From Planctomycetota bacterium (GTDB lineage Bacteria; Planctomycetota; UBA1135; UBA2386), in the NCBI GenBank assembly GCA_020638655.1, contig JACKIC010000007.1, forward strand, positions 124,001 to 188,000: DNA of 64,000 bases, written 5' to 3'. Under the pieces are notes generated by a model that was given only the letters and a program-made list of their open reading frames with translations, was not told the origin of the DNA and searched no databases. The position numbers and the translations under genes are program-made. Below, piece by piece: positions 1 through 8,586 of this stretch (positions are counted from its first letter, which is position 1; each line of letters opens with the position of its first letter).

Positions 1-2
1 TG

Positions 3-1433
3 CCCGAGACCTGGCTCGTGGTGCGGAACCCCGCGGGCGCACCGGCCCCGAACTACGACGTGCTGTGGCTGCGTCGCGACGGGCGCGGCAACCTGGTCGC
101 GCAATCGGTGATCCCCACGCGAGTGGCGCAGGGTGGCCGGACCCGGCTCAGCTCGCTGCGGCTCGGTCGCCACGTGTTGTTCGTTCGCGGGCATCCCTCC
201 GACCCGTCCTGGCGCGCGATCGGTCCGATCGAGTTCGAGGTGTCGCCTGCGGGCGTGCCCGCCGAGGTGGTCGCCCAGACGACGGCGCCGGCCGAACTGC
301 ACGTGACCGCGGCAGGAGTGCCGTCGCCGGAGTTCACCGCCGAGCTGGTGTGCGACGTCTCCGGGGCGCCGTGCACCCTCGATTGCAAGTGCACCGACTT
401 CGACGTCGCCCAGTGGACCGATCTGCAGAAGGCGTCGTGGTTCTCCATGGCGCGCGGCGCCGCCGACGACACCGGGGTGGTGCTGCGCGTGCCGCCCGGC
501 CGCTACACGCTGCGCGTGCGCGGCGACGGGCTGCTGCCGCAGTTGCACGTCCTCGACGTGCCTGCGGGGGCGAGCCACAAGGTACTGCAGCTGGCGCGGG
601 GTGGCGTGCTGGAGGGGCGGCTGGGTCCGCCCGAGGCGCTCGCGACGGTGATGTGGGAAGGGGAATTCTCGCACGTGCGCGTGCTCGCTAGACCCCTGGA
701 CGGCGGGCCGGCGCCGCCTGCCGCGCCCGTGGCGGAGAACGGCACGTTCACGATCGGGGCGCTGCCCGAGGGGCGCTGCGCGCTGACGTTCGAGTATCCC
801 CCGGAAGCCGTGCTCGGGTCGGCAGTGGTCGGAGCCCCGCTCGGCGAGGTCGTGATCCGCAGCGGCCAGACGACGCGCGCCGAGTTCGACGTGCGGCCGT
901 GTATGCCGGGAACGATGACCCTGCGCGTCACGCTCGACGGCGCGCCCATGGCCGGGGCCCAGCTGTTCGTGCGTCGCATCGAGCCGCACTCGGCCGCGCG
1001 CGCCACCGCCGACGAACGCGGCATCGTCGAGAAGGCCCTCGCACCCGGCACCTACGACGTGCTGCTCGCGATCGCGGCGCAGCCGGGGCCGGGTTGGCAC
1101 ATGCTGCCGCTGCCCGACCGCCTGCAGATCGTCGCCGGCGGCACGCACGACTACACCGTCGCCGCGCGCATCCGGACCATGCGCATCCGCTTGCTCGACG
1201 CTGCGGGCCGCCCCGTCGCCGGGCGCCGCGTCAAGGTCGAGGGCCAGCGCCAGTACTTCCGCGTCGGTGGCCTGTCGACCGACGAGGCGGGCCGGGTCGA
1301 GATCACGCCGGCGCCGTACGGCCCGTTCACCCTGCAGCTGCTCGGCGACGGCGGCGCGCCCGAAGTGCAGGCGGGCCCGTTCGAGCTGCCCGCCGCGCAG
1401 GATCGCGGCGAGGCCGACTTCCGGCTGCGGTGA
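3..1433 (+). CDS. CarboxypepD_reg-like surface/secreted protein, 5' partial
   Basis: The reading frame is open at the left edge of the window, so the N-terminus and any signal peptide are missing; a GTG at 18 is available but the frame continues upstream of it. The visible 470 or so residues are a chain of beta-sandwich segments of the carboxypeptidase regulatory-like type, with recurrent patterns such as GxFTIGALPEGRC and AAGRPVAGRRVKVEG where a glycine-rich turn follows a default-value loop. No catalytic motif is visible. Such domains act as extracellular structural or binding modules. At least five other genes here (11098, 30523, 33925, 59326, 60728) have the same architecture. A perfect hairpin follows the stop codon. 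Function unknown. Confidence 0.6.
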   Translation, partial: PETWLVVRNPAGAPAPNYDVLWLRRDGRGNLVAQSVIPTRVAQGGRTRLSSLRLGRHVLFVRGHPSDPSWRAIGPIEFEVSPAGVPAEVVAQTTAPAELHVTAAGVPSPEFTAELVCDVSGAPCTLDCKCTDFDVAQWTDLQKASWFSMARGAADDTGVVLRVPPGRYTLRVRGDGLLPQLHVLDVPAGASHKVLQLARGGVLEGRLGPPEALATVMWEGEFSHVRVLARPLDGGPAPPAAPVAENGTFTIGALPEGRCALTFEYPPEAVLGSAVVGAPLGEVVIRSGQTTRAEFDVRPCMPGTMTLRVTLDGAPMAGAQLFVRRIEPHSAARATADERGIVEKALAPGTYDVLLAIAAQPGPGWHMLPLPDRLQIVAGGTHDYTVAARIRTMRIRLLDAAGRPVAGRRVKVEGQRQYFRVGGLSTDEAGRVEITPAPYGPFTLQLLGDGGAPEVQAGPFELPAAQDRGEADFRLR

Positions 1434-1441
1434 CGAACCTC

Positions 1442-1465
1442 GCGCCGTCGTTGTGACGACGGCGC
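1442..1465 (+). terminator. Hairpin after the first gene
   Basis: A perfect 10-bp stem (GCGCCGTCGT at 1442-1451 with ACGACGGCGC at 1456-1465) closes a TGTG loop, starting 8 nt after the stop codon of the partial surface-protein gene and ending 22 nt before rnhA. There is no U-tract, so this is a structure candidate for transcription termination or mRNA end protection, not a textbook intrinsic terminator. Confidence 0.45.
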
Positions 1466-1487
1466 CCAGCGGCTACACCGCTCGCCC

Positions 1488-1961
1488 ATGCCTTCGCGCC
1501 AGCGCGTCACGATCTACAGCGACGGGGCCTGCCTCGGCAACCCCGGCCGCGGCGGCTACGGCACCGTGCTGCTCGCCGGTGACCGGCGCAAGGAGCTGTC
1601 CGCGGGTTACCTGCGGACCACCAACAACCGCATGGAACTGCTCGGCGCGATCGTCGGCCTCGAGGCGCTCAAGCGGCCTTGCGACGTCACGCTGTGGTCC
1701 GATTCGCAGTATCTGATCCACGCGATGACCAAGGGCTGGCTCGCGAGCTGGCAGAAGAAGGGCTGGCGCACCGCCGACAAGAAGCCCGTCAAGAACCAGG
1801 ACCTGTGGCAGCGCCTGTTGCTCGCGATCGACGGTCATGCGATCGAGTGGCGCTGGGTGCGCGGCCACACCGGCGACGTCGAGAACGAGCGCTGCGACGT
1901 GCTCGCGGTGGCCGCGGCCAACGGGGCGGACCTCGCGGAAGACGTCGGTTACGAGGGCTAG
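1488..1961 (+). CDS. rnhA: Ribonuclease HI
   Basis: This 157-residue protein has the full length of bacterial RNase HI, which cleaves the RNA strand of RNA/DNA hybrids in the cytoplasm (Okazaki primer and R-loop removal). The metal-binding carboxylates are all visible: D12 in YSDGACLGNPG, E50 in NNRMELLGA, D72 in SDSQYL and D137 in NERCDVLA, and H127 sits in the flexible VRGHTGD loop. The basic handle region (WLASWQKKGW) is present. The start ATG at 1488 fits the family N-terminus. It is probably its own transcription unit behind a hairpin. A second, RNase HII-like gene lies 4 kb away. Confidence 0.95.
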   Translation: MPSRQRVTIYSDGACLGNPGRGGYGTVLLAGDRRKELSAGYLRTTNNRMELLGAIVGLEALKRPCDVTLWSDSQYLIHAMTKGWLASWQKKGWRTADKKPVKNQDLWQRLLLAIDGHAIEWRWVRGHTGDVENERCDVLAVAAANGADLAEDVGYEG

Positions 1962-2092
1962 GACGAACCGTTCTGCCCACATCTACCCCGCCGCCCTGCG
2001 CGCCACGCCCCGTATCCGCGCACGCCGCGCCAGCTACGATGCAGCGCGTCGGGGGAGTCCGACTCTCCCGGTATCGAGCCTGGAGGTGTTCG

Positions 2093-2479
2093 ATGAAACT
2101 TGCTCGTTCCGCTGTTCCGCTGGCGTTCGCTGCGGCGCTCGTCGTGCCGCACGAAGCGACGCCGGCTCCGATCCTGACGGTGGAGGTGCTGCCGCAGACG
2201 GTCGCCATCCATCTCGAGAACCGGACCGCGCCGTTCTTCGGCGGGGTCATCGCTTCGCTGTCGCCGCAGCTGCGCCACTTCCTGGTCGACCTGCCGCCCC
2301 TGCTCGACAACGCGGCTGTGCTCGGCGTCGGCCTGGTCGACTACCGCTTCGACGTGACCATCCCGGTGCGCGTCATCCCGCCCGGCCTGTTCATCTACGT
2401 GCAGGGCGTCGTGCTCGGCGACGAGATCACGGCGACCGACGTCAAGTCGTTCGTCCTGGATGCCCAGAACGATCCATAG
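2093..2479 (+). CDS. Small secreted protein of unknown function
   Basis: The 128-residue product begins with a Sec-type signal peptide (MKLARSAVPLAFAAALVV, likely cut near HEATPAP). The mature part is a short beta-rich domain ending in VKSFVLDAQNDP; its FIYVQGVVLGDE segment resembles tails seen on planctomycete secreted proteins, including in spirit the C-terminus of the PPC protein at 20250. The start is supported by a GGAGG Shine-Dalgarno at 2082-2086, six bases before the ATG, one of the few clear ribosome binding sites in this window. A possible -10 (TACGAT, 2038-2043) would give a leader of about 45 nt. No enzymatic motif is visible. Confidence 0.65.
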   Translation: MKLARSAVPLAFAAALVVPHEATPAPILTVEVLPQTVAIHLENRTAPFFGGVIASLSPQLRHFLVDLPPLLDNAAVLGVGLVDYRFDVTIPVRVIPPGLFIYVQGVVLGDEITATDVKSFVLDAQNDP

Positions 2480-2515
2480 GGCGCCCGTCGGCGTGCCGCC
2501 CGGCGGCGGGCAGGT

Positions 2516-4117
2516 TCACCGCACGAGCCGTTCGCCGAGCGCGCGCACCTCGGGATCCGGATCGAGCCGCGCTTCGAGAACGAGCCAGCCGGCGGGCCAG
2601 GCGTCCAGGTCGCGCGTGAGCAGGGTCCGGTAGGCCGCGAGGCGCACGCTGGGGTCGTGGTGGTTCGTGCCGAGCAGCACGCGGTCGATGTCCCGATGCG
2701 ACCACGAGTCGAGTGCAGCGGACTCCGCGAGTTCGCGACCGAGACGCGCCGCGTCGACGAGGTCGTGGATGCAGTCGAGCAGCGCGCATGCAGCTCTGCC
2801 GTCGAGCGAGTCCGGTGGCGGTCCGAGATCCGGACTCGTGAGCAGGTCGTGCAGGCGGGCCGCGTGTGTGCGGTCCAGGTGGGGGATCGCGGTCGTCAGG
2901 TTCTCGATGGCGAAGAGGATCTGGGGATCGACGCGCGGCGGGCGCCCGCCGAGGGGACCGCGATGTATCGAGGAGCGTGCAGTCGGGGTGGGCGATGATC
3001 CTGCGGTGACACGTTGCTGCTCTCGGAGCGGTCGCGTGCGCAGTTCTCGTTCGAGACGATCGATCAGTGCGCCGATGACTTCGGGGTTGCCAGCGGCAGC
3101 GCACCGGCCGACGAGGGGCTCCGTCCGGTCGCAGACAGAGAGGTGTCTGCCGACGGGGCAGACCATTGTCCACGCGGGTTGCTCGAGGCGAGGCTCGGCA
3201 GGATCCGCGAGACGGCGCAGCGTCTCCGCGACGATGGCCGCATCGACTTCGCGTGCGGATGCAGCGCAGCGCCGCGTCCTGGCAAGCAATCCGATCGCGT
3301 GCTCGGCGACCTCCTTGTCCGGTCCGTGGCTCAGGAACCCGAGGAGTTCCATCGCCTGCGATGGAGCCGTCGCGCGTTCCTCACACGCGCTCGTCATCGC
3401 CAACCGCGCCAGATCGGGATCGCGGCGATCCGAGGCGACGCCAAGGACCATGAGCAGGCCATCGGGGTCGCGAGCCGCCAAGAAGAGGCCCTGAGCCGCC
3501 TCGCGAAGGCTCGCGGGGCGAGGGCCTGCAGCGACGTGCGTCGCGCTGATCACGAGCACGCGCGCGACGCGCCTGCAGGTGATCGAGGGCAGGTTGTGCG
3601 ACGACATCCGGTGGATGAGGACCCGCATCTCGTTCGCGAGGCCCCTGGGGCCGGCCCCGGACTGCACCGGCCGGAACGCTCCGTGCGGGTCGCGCAGCAG
3701 CACTTCGGCCAGTCGGAGGCTGTCGTCGCTACCGAAACTCCATCGAAGAGCGTGCGCACCGCGCGCCACGACCCGAAGGTCCGCATCGCGCATCGCCCGA
3801 ACGAGAGCGAGACGCGGAGCCGTCCGGATCACGTTTGCGACTGCGTCGTGCGTGGGCGAAGGACCGTCGAACTGCCAGAGCATGGCAACATGCGGCGTCT
3901 CGATCGCATCGCCAGTTCCACGCACGAAGGCGATGCGCGCCTCGAGGTCCCGCTGTTGTGCCCTCGGGGCCTGCATGAGGATGGACTCCTGCGCGACCAC
4001 CGGGCCAGGGGGCAATGCCATCAAGGCGACGACCGGCAGGACGGTCCCGAGTCCTGTTCCGTGTGCGTAGCGACTGGACGTGCCGAGGCGCGTGGCGGCT
4101 GCTGCAAGAGGGGGCAT
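2516..4117 (-). CDS. HEAT-like secreted protein, paralogue of the next gene
   Basis: The 533-residue product has an N-terminal hydrophobic segment (TVLPVVALMALPPGPVVA) that looks like a signal peptide, then alpha-helical repeats with the A/L/R pattern of HEAT-like scaffolds. The last 45 residues (RLAAYRTLLTRD ... DPDPEVRALGERLV) closely match the C-terminus of the neighbouring gene 4152-6086, so the two arose by tandem duplication and then diverged. Recurrent DPD/DPE-VR turns are typical of HEAT repeats. No catalytic residues are recognised; a periplasmic or surface protein-interaction role is inference. The stop lies 36 nt from the convergent gene at 2093. Confidence 0.6.
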   Translation of the reverse strand: MPPLAAAATRLGTSSRYAHGTGLGTVLPVVALMALPPGPVVAQESILMQAPRAQQRDLEARIAFVRGTGDAIETPHVAMLWQFDGPSPTHDAVANVIRTAPRLALVRAMRDADLRVVARGAHALRWSFGSDDSLRLAEVLLRDPHGAFRPVQSGAGPRGLANEMRVLIHRMSSHNLPSITCRRVARVLVISATHVAAGPRPASLREAAQGLFLAARDPDGLLMVLGVASDRRDPDLARLAMTSACEERATAPSQAMELLGFLSHGPDKEVAEHAIGLLARTRRCAASAREVDAAIVAETLRRLADPAEPRLEQPAWTMVCPVGRHLSVCDRTEPLVGRCAAAGNPEVIGALIDRLERELRTRPLREQQRVTAGSSPTPTARSSIHRGPLGGRPPRVDPQILFAIENLTTAIPHLDRTHAARLHDLLTSPDLGPPPDSLDGRAACALLDCIHDLVDAARLGRELAESAALDSWSHRDIDRVLLGTNHHDPSVRLAAYRTLLTRDLDAWPAGWLVLEARLDPDPEVRALGERLVR

Positions 4118-4151
4118 TCGCGGCGCCGAGGCAACGCGCGTGCCGGCTTCG

Positions 4152-6086
4152 CTACTGCACGAGCCGTTCGCCGAGCGCGCGCACGGCAGGATCGGGATCG
4201 AAGCGTGCCTCGAACACCAGCAGCGCCGGCAGCCAACGGTTGGGGTCGCGGGTGAGCAGGGCGTTGTAGGCGGCGAGTCGCACTTGCGGGTCGGCGTCGT
4301 CGAGGTCTTTCAGCACCTGCGTGGCGACCAGGGAGGCCCATCGCGGAGAACTCGTGGCGCTGCGGAGCTGGTCCAGCATGCGGGCGCGCTCGCGTTGCGC
4401 CGCCGCGCTCGATCCCGCCGACGATGGCGGCGCGGCGTCGAGGCGCGTGACCGGACCGATTGCGAGGCGGGCGGGCACGGTCCCAGGGCTCTGCGAAGGC
4501 GGCAGCGGTCTGGTCAGCTGCAGGATCCAACGACACTTCTCCGACACGTGGTCGCGTCGCGTGCCTTCGGCGCTGGTGCGCAGCAGGTCGGACAACACCC
4601 TTGCCTGAGGCTCGTCGACGTGCGCCGCGAGAAGTTCGAGGCAGTCGAGCAGGAAGCGCAGGTGGCCGTTGTCCACGGTGTGCGGCGGGCGGCCGTCGAG
4701 CGCGGTGGACAACGCCTTCAGAAGAGGGGGGACCAGGCGCGAGTCGGCCATTGCGGCGCTGGCGAGCAGCAGGCTGACGCGAACGTCGGGCACGGGCGTC
4801 GAGCGCGGCCCCGTGCCGCGCCACGGCGACTCCGGCAAGGCGAGGTCGGCGAGGTCACGCCCGAGCGCCGCGCTCGCGCGTTGCCACAACGCGTCGCGAA
4901 ACCACGGGGTGGCGGTCGACCCGAGCGTGCGCGCGATCCTCGCTGCCTGATGCGCGACGTGCGCGTCCTCGTGGTCGATGAGGATCAGGAGCAGTCCTTC
5001 GGCCCGCGCGTACGTCGTCGACGACGTGAGGCGATTGGTGCAGGCGGCAGCCGCCAACATGGCGCGCCGGGCCGTGGCGAGATCCCGGGTGTTCGCGGCC
5101 AGCCCCAGGACGAGGCTCAGTCCCTCGGGGCCGAGGCTCGCGACGGTGCGCAGCGCGGTGTCGTCGGCGCCGGTGCCCGGCCGGATGCGCGGCGAGTTCG
5201 GTTCGGTCGCGAGCTCGCGCATCGCGGCTTCGAACGCCCGCCCCGCGAGGCGAAGGCGGAGCGCCGGCGAGATCGAGGTGAGGTTCGGGGCGAAGCCCGT
5301 GAACAGCGTCGCGGGAGCGAGACCGCCGTCGATCGCCACGAGCCAGCCCGACACGATCGCCTCGGTGACCTCGGGTATCGCGGCGATGCGGCAGCAGAAC
5401 ACCGCCGGGTCCCGGGCCAGTCGTTCACGCAGCGGCATCGGGATGTCGAGCCTCAGGCCGCGGCGCAACAGCAACCGGGCGCGCGCAGCGACGCGGTCGT
5501 CGGCATCGGCCAGCGCTGCGGCGAGGTGCACTTGCGGTGGCCGGCCCCACACCGGCGAATCCTTGGCGATCTGGCGCGAGTCCGGGTCGAAAACGCGCAG
5601 GTCGCGCCACGCGTCCGTGGCCCTGGCCGCAGCGACGACGCGTCGGAAGACCTCGCAGCGTTGTTCGAAGTCGACGGCCTCGAGCTGCGGCGCGGTACTG
5701 CCGGCGGGTGTGCGGCTGCTCACGAACTGCAACACGGCCTGGAGGTCGCGGCGTTCGGCGTCGTCAGCGCTGGCGTAGCGCCCGTGCAGGGTCGGCAGGC
5801 GCGCGAACACCGGCGCGCGTCGCTGCCGCGCCTGGGGCTCGGCGCACCACAGCTCGAGCAGCTCGTCGCGCCGCTGCAGTACGAACGAGCGCACGCGCAG
5901 GTCGATGAGGTCGAGGTCGTCCGGGTAGCCTGACAGCGCGTCGGCGAAGTCGGCGATCGGCAGGCTCGTCACGAAGGCGTGCGACTTCGCCCAGTCGTCG
6001 CGCTGGAGTCGCTCCAGCAGCTCGCGGGACTGGCCCGGCGCGGCGTCGGCAAACGACAAGGCGGCGATCAACAGAGCGCGGAACAC
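4152..6086 (-). CDS. HEAT-like secreted protein (larger tandem paralogue)
   Basis: This 644-residue protein starts at a GTG whose product begins with a short signal peptide (FRALLIAALSFADAAPG), which is why I prefer it to the much longer upstream open frame that runs antisense-like through the RNase HII gene. The body is helical and repetitive, with many R/A/L-rich helices and a C-terminal RLAAYNALLTRD ... FDPDPAVRALGERLV block shared with the gene at 2516. The two genes are same-strand, 34 nt apart, and probably co-transcribed. No enzymatic motif is visible and function is unknown. No Shine-Dalgarno precedes the GTG, so the start is uncertain. Confidence 0.6.
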   Translation of the reverse strand: MFRALLIAALSFADAAPGQSRELLERLQRDDWAKSHAFVTSLPIADFADALSGYPDDLDLIDLRVRSFVLQRRDELLELWCAEPQARQRRAPVFARLPTLHGRYASADDAERRDLQAVLQFVSSRTPAGSTAPQLEAVDFEQRCEVFRRVVAAARATDAWRDLRVFDPDSRQIAKDSPVWGRPPQVHLAAALADADDRVAARARLLLRRGLRLDIPMPLRERLARDPAVFCCRIAAIPEVTEAIVSGWLVAIDGGLAPATLFTGFAPNLTSISPALRLRLAGRAFEAAMRELATEPNSPRIRPGTGADDTALRTVASLGPEGLSLVLGLAANTRDLATARRAMLAAAACTNRLTSSTTYARAEGLLLILIDHEDAHVAHQAARIARTLGSTATPWFRDALWQRASAALGRDLADLALPESPWRGTGPRSTPVPDVRVSLLLASAAMADSRLVPPLLKALSTALDGRPPHTVDNGHLRFLLDCLELLAAHVDEPQARVLSDLLRTSAEGTRRDHVSEKCRWILQLTRPLPPSQSPGTVPARLAIGPVTRLDAAPPSSAGSSAAAQRERARMLDQLRSATSSPRWASLVATQVLKDLDDADPQVRLAAYNALLTRDPNRWLPALLVFEARFDPDPAVRALGERLVQ

Positions 6087-6160
6087 GGGTGGTGAGGTTA
6101 CAGGGCAGGTCCTTCGCGTTGGACCTTGCAGCGCGGTTCCTATTCCGAAGGTCTGTCCCG

Positions 6161-7123
6161 CTACCGCACCCGCACCAGCCGCTGCGTCGGCACGCGCAGC
6201 GTCGGCAGGTGCGGCATCACCTCGTCGAGCCACCGGTGGCCGTCGACGTAATACCCCGCGGTCGGCGCGAGCCCCGGCACGCGCGCGCCGAACCAGTTGT
6301 TGATCACCTCGACCATCAGCTCGCGCGTGTACTTCGCGAAGCAGCTCGCCAGCGCGGTCGGGAACGCGCGCTCCTCGCCCTTCTCGCTGAACGTCACGTC
6401 GATCGCGCCGCGCTCGCCGCGCAACCGATACTGCGACACCGCGGGCTCCTCGTGCAGGGTCTCGACGCGCGTGCCGGGGAACAGGCGGCGCAGGTCGCCG
6501 CCGTAGTGCATGCGGCCGCCGCAGCGGTCGGCGACGAGGTGGGCGACCTCGCCCTCGGCGGCGGCGGGCACCTTGCCGACCAGGCGCGCGATCACCTCGC
6601 TGTAGGCGTGGAAGTGCGCGCGGCTCTTGTTGTCGGTGTCGGCGATGAGGCCGTTCCACTCCTCGACGTCGACGGGGCGCACGGCGATGTCGAGCAGCGA
6701 CAGCCCGGCCTTGGCGAGCGCGCGGTGCACGAGCTCGGCCTGCAGTTCGATCCAGTCGCGGTCGGCGGCGCGCGGCAGGGACAGCGACAGGTCCTCGTAC
6801 CACGGGCAGCGGCGCAGCGGCGCGACGTCGAGGTCGAGCTGTTCGAGCCAGTCGCCGAGGGTGTCCGGCAGCTCGCCCTTCCACGCGGTCCAGAACACCA
6901 GCGCGGTCTCCTCCAGACGCTGGGTGCCGTGGGGGCCCTGGTTGACCTTCTTGCTGTCGGCGACGCGGACCCTGCCCTTCTCGTGCTTCTTGCGGCCGAC
7001 GTGCGCCTTCAGTTCGCGCCACGGGTCGGCGCCCGGGGGGCCCTGCATCACGACGCCGGCGACGACCAGCGGCCCGAGGATCGGGCCGAGTCCCGCTTCG
7101 TCGACGCCGGCGAGGGTGTTCAT
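6161..7123 (-). CDS. RNase HII-like ribonuclease, divergent long form
   Basis: The N-terminus AGVDEAGLGPILGPLVVAG is the RNase HII signature, with catalytic D8 and E9; DSK follows at 56-58 (ADSKKV). The third acid is probably D199 (VADRCGG), and SCFAKYTREL (260-269) matches the family AK-x-x-RD motif with E268 replacing Asp. Two points are odd. The GRG tripeptide that reads the ribose 2'-OH is GLG here (L12). A roughly 100-residue stretch between the DSK motif and the third acid makes the protein 320 residues, versus about 200-260 usually. Substrate specificity may therefore differ from standard RNase HII, which incises at single ribonucleotides in DNA. Confidence 0.75.
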   Translation of the reverse strand: MNTLAGVDEAGLGPILGPLVVAGVVMQGPPGADPWRELKAHVGRKKHEKGRVRVADSKKVNQGPHGTQRLEETALVFWTAWKGELPDTLGDWLEQLDLDVAPLRRCPWYEDLSLSLPRAADRDWIELQAELVHRALAKAGLSLLDIAVRPVDVEEWNGLIADTDNKSRAHFHAYSEVIARLVGKVPAAAEGEVAHLVADRCGGRMHYGGDLRRLFPGTRVETLHEEPAVSQYRLRGERGAIDVTFSEKGEERAFPTALASCFAKYTRELMVEVINNWFGARVPGLAPTAGYYVDGHRWLDEVMPHLPTLRVPTQRLVRVR

Positions 7124-7249
7124 GGCGGCGCCACGAGACCGGGTGGGGGGCTCGCGTTCAAGTCGGCAGATCCACCGGTGCCATGGGCGCGTCGGGAGCG
7201 CGCGCGGCCCGCGGGGCGCGGCTGCCGATAGAAGGCGCCGAGGAACCCC

Positions 7250-7675
7250 ATGGAAGTGCTACTCGTCGAGAAGGATCCGCTCGTTCGTGACCTGGTCAAG
7301 GTCGGTCTGCAGCAGTTCCCTGAGTTCACGGTGACCGTCGGCACCGGCTACGCGGGCATCAACGAGATGCGCAGCCGGCACTTCGACTGCGTGTTCCTCG
7401 GCGTCGAGCCGACCGATCCGGCGACCGTCAAGCTGCTCAACCACCTGCGCAGCTTCGACACGACCACGGAGCTGTTCGTGCTGACCGGCGCGCAGAACGT
7501 GCGCGACATGGCCGTCGACAAGTCGAAGTACCAGATCCACTCGTTCCTGCAGACCCCGATCGAGCCCAAGGAGTTCTTCGGGCTGCTCGGCCGCTTCCTC
7601 GAGCGCCGCACCGAGCGGCAGGGTTCGACCTTGCGCAAGGGCGGCCGTTCGCGCGCCGAGACCGCGCGCCGCTGA
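7250..7675 (+). CDS. Pseudo-receiver (degenerate response-regulator domain)
   Basis: The 141-residue product is a single receiver-like domain: beta1 MEVLLVEKDP supplies the acidic pair region (E7, D9), and LTG (78-80) gives the conserved Thr. The phospho-acceptor Asp after beta3 is replaced by G51 (VFLGVEP), and the conserved Lys of the KP motif is replaced by T102 (LQTPIEP). Phosphorylation in the usual way is therefore not expected; such domains often act as constitutive protein-interaction modules. A basic tail (RKGGRSRAETARR) follows the fold. No output domain is present. It lies 40 nt upstream of the Pus10-like gene, same strand. Confidence 0.7.
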   Translation: MEVLLVEKDPLVRDLVKVGLQQFPEFTVTVGTGYAGINEMRSRHFDCVFLGVEPTDPATVKLLNHLRSFDTTTELFVLTGAQNVRDMAVDKSKYQIHSFLQTPIEPKEFFGLLGRFLERRTERQGSTLRKGGRSRAETARR

Positions 7676-7715
7676 GCCGGGCGAAGCTTGCGCGAGCCCG
7701 GGCGACCGGGTTCTC

Positions 7716-8579
7716 ATGGCGGGGATGTCCGACGAGACCGCCGTCCCGGGGCCCGCTCCCGCCCGCAGCAACCTCTGGCTCGAGTCCCGCTACCGCAAGC
7801 TGCGGCGCGGGCTGCCGCAGACGATCTTCTACTGCCCGCGCTGCAAGGGGGATCGGCGGCGGCGCCGCGGCTGTCCGCAGTGCGACGGCTTCGGCAAGCT
7901 GACGCGCGAATCCGTGCAGGAACTCATCGGGCGCCGGCTCGTGCCGCAGATGCAGGCCAAGGAAGGCCGTTTCCACGGCGCCGGCCGCGAGGACATCGAC
8001 GTGTTGATGCTGGGCCAGGGGCGCCCGTTCGTGTTCGAAGTGCTCGGCGCCCGCAATCCGAACGTCGACCTCGAGGCCCTGCGCGAGGACATCGTCGCGC
8101 GCGCCGAGGGGGCGATCGAGCTGGCGCCGTTCGTGCGCGTCGACCGGCCGCGGGTCGTCTACTGGAAGGAGACACACTTCGACAAGGTCTATCGCGCCGA
8201 GGTCGTCGTCGACGCGCCGGTCGCGGCCGCGCGGATCGCGGCGGCAGCGGCGTTCGACGGCGTGATCACGCAGCGCACGCCACAGCGCGTCGCGCACCGA
8301 CGCGCCGACCTCGCGCGCGAGCGCGCGGTGCGGGTGCTCGGCCTGCAGCCCCTCGCCGACGACCGGCTCGAGCTGAAGGTGCTCTGCCAGCACGGCACCT
8401 ACGTCAAGGAGTGGATCAGCGGCGACGAACAGCGCAGCGCGCCGTCGCTCGCCGACCTGCTCGGCGTCGGCGCCCGCTGCGACGTGCTCGACGTGCTCGA
8501 GATCATGACCGACGGCGTCGAAGGGCCGCGGCTCGCGCCGCGTGAGTCTTCGCAGCCGGCGGCTCGCGGCGACGCGTGA
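7716..8579 (+). CDS. Pus10-type tRNA pseudouridine synthase
   Basis: Pus10 isomerises uridine 54 and/or 55 of tRNA to pseudouridine and is known mainly from archaea and eukaryotes. The core signatures are unmistakable: FHGAGREDIDVLMLGQGRPF (86-105) carries the catalytic Asp region (D93/D95), QRTPQRVAHRRADLARER (186-203) is the RTPxRVxHRRAD element, and GTYVKEWISGDEQRSAPSLA (227-246) matches the late KE-x-x-SGD-x-R-x-x-PS block. The N-terminus is reduced to a four-cysteine zinc-binding module (C40, C43, C53, C56) without the long THUMP-containing region of archaeal Pus10, giving 287 residues instead of about 400. The start could also be the ATG at 7725. It converges with the next gene across 7 nt. 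Confidence 0.9.
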   Translation: MAGMSDETAVPGPAPARSNLWLESRYRKLRRGLPQTIFYCPRCKGDRRRRRGCPQCDGFGKLTRESVQELIGRRLVPQMQAKEGRFHGAGREDIDVLMLGQGRPFVFEVLGARNPNVDLEALREDIVARAEGAIELAPFVRVDRPRVVYWKETHFDKVYRAEVVVDAPVAAARIAAAAAFDGVITQRTPQRVAHRRADLARERAVRVLGLQPLADDRLELKVLCQHGTYVKEWISGDEQRSAPSLADLLGVGARCDVLDVLEIMTDGVEGPRLAPRESSQPAARGDA

Positions 8580-8586
8580 CGCCAGC

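Noticed and set aside
4080..5933. A 617-codon plus-strand frame opposite the HEAT-like gene
   Set aside because: Arg/Gly/His-rich shadow with no secondary-structure-like pattern; the opposite strand has a signal peptide and paralogy.
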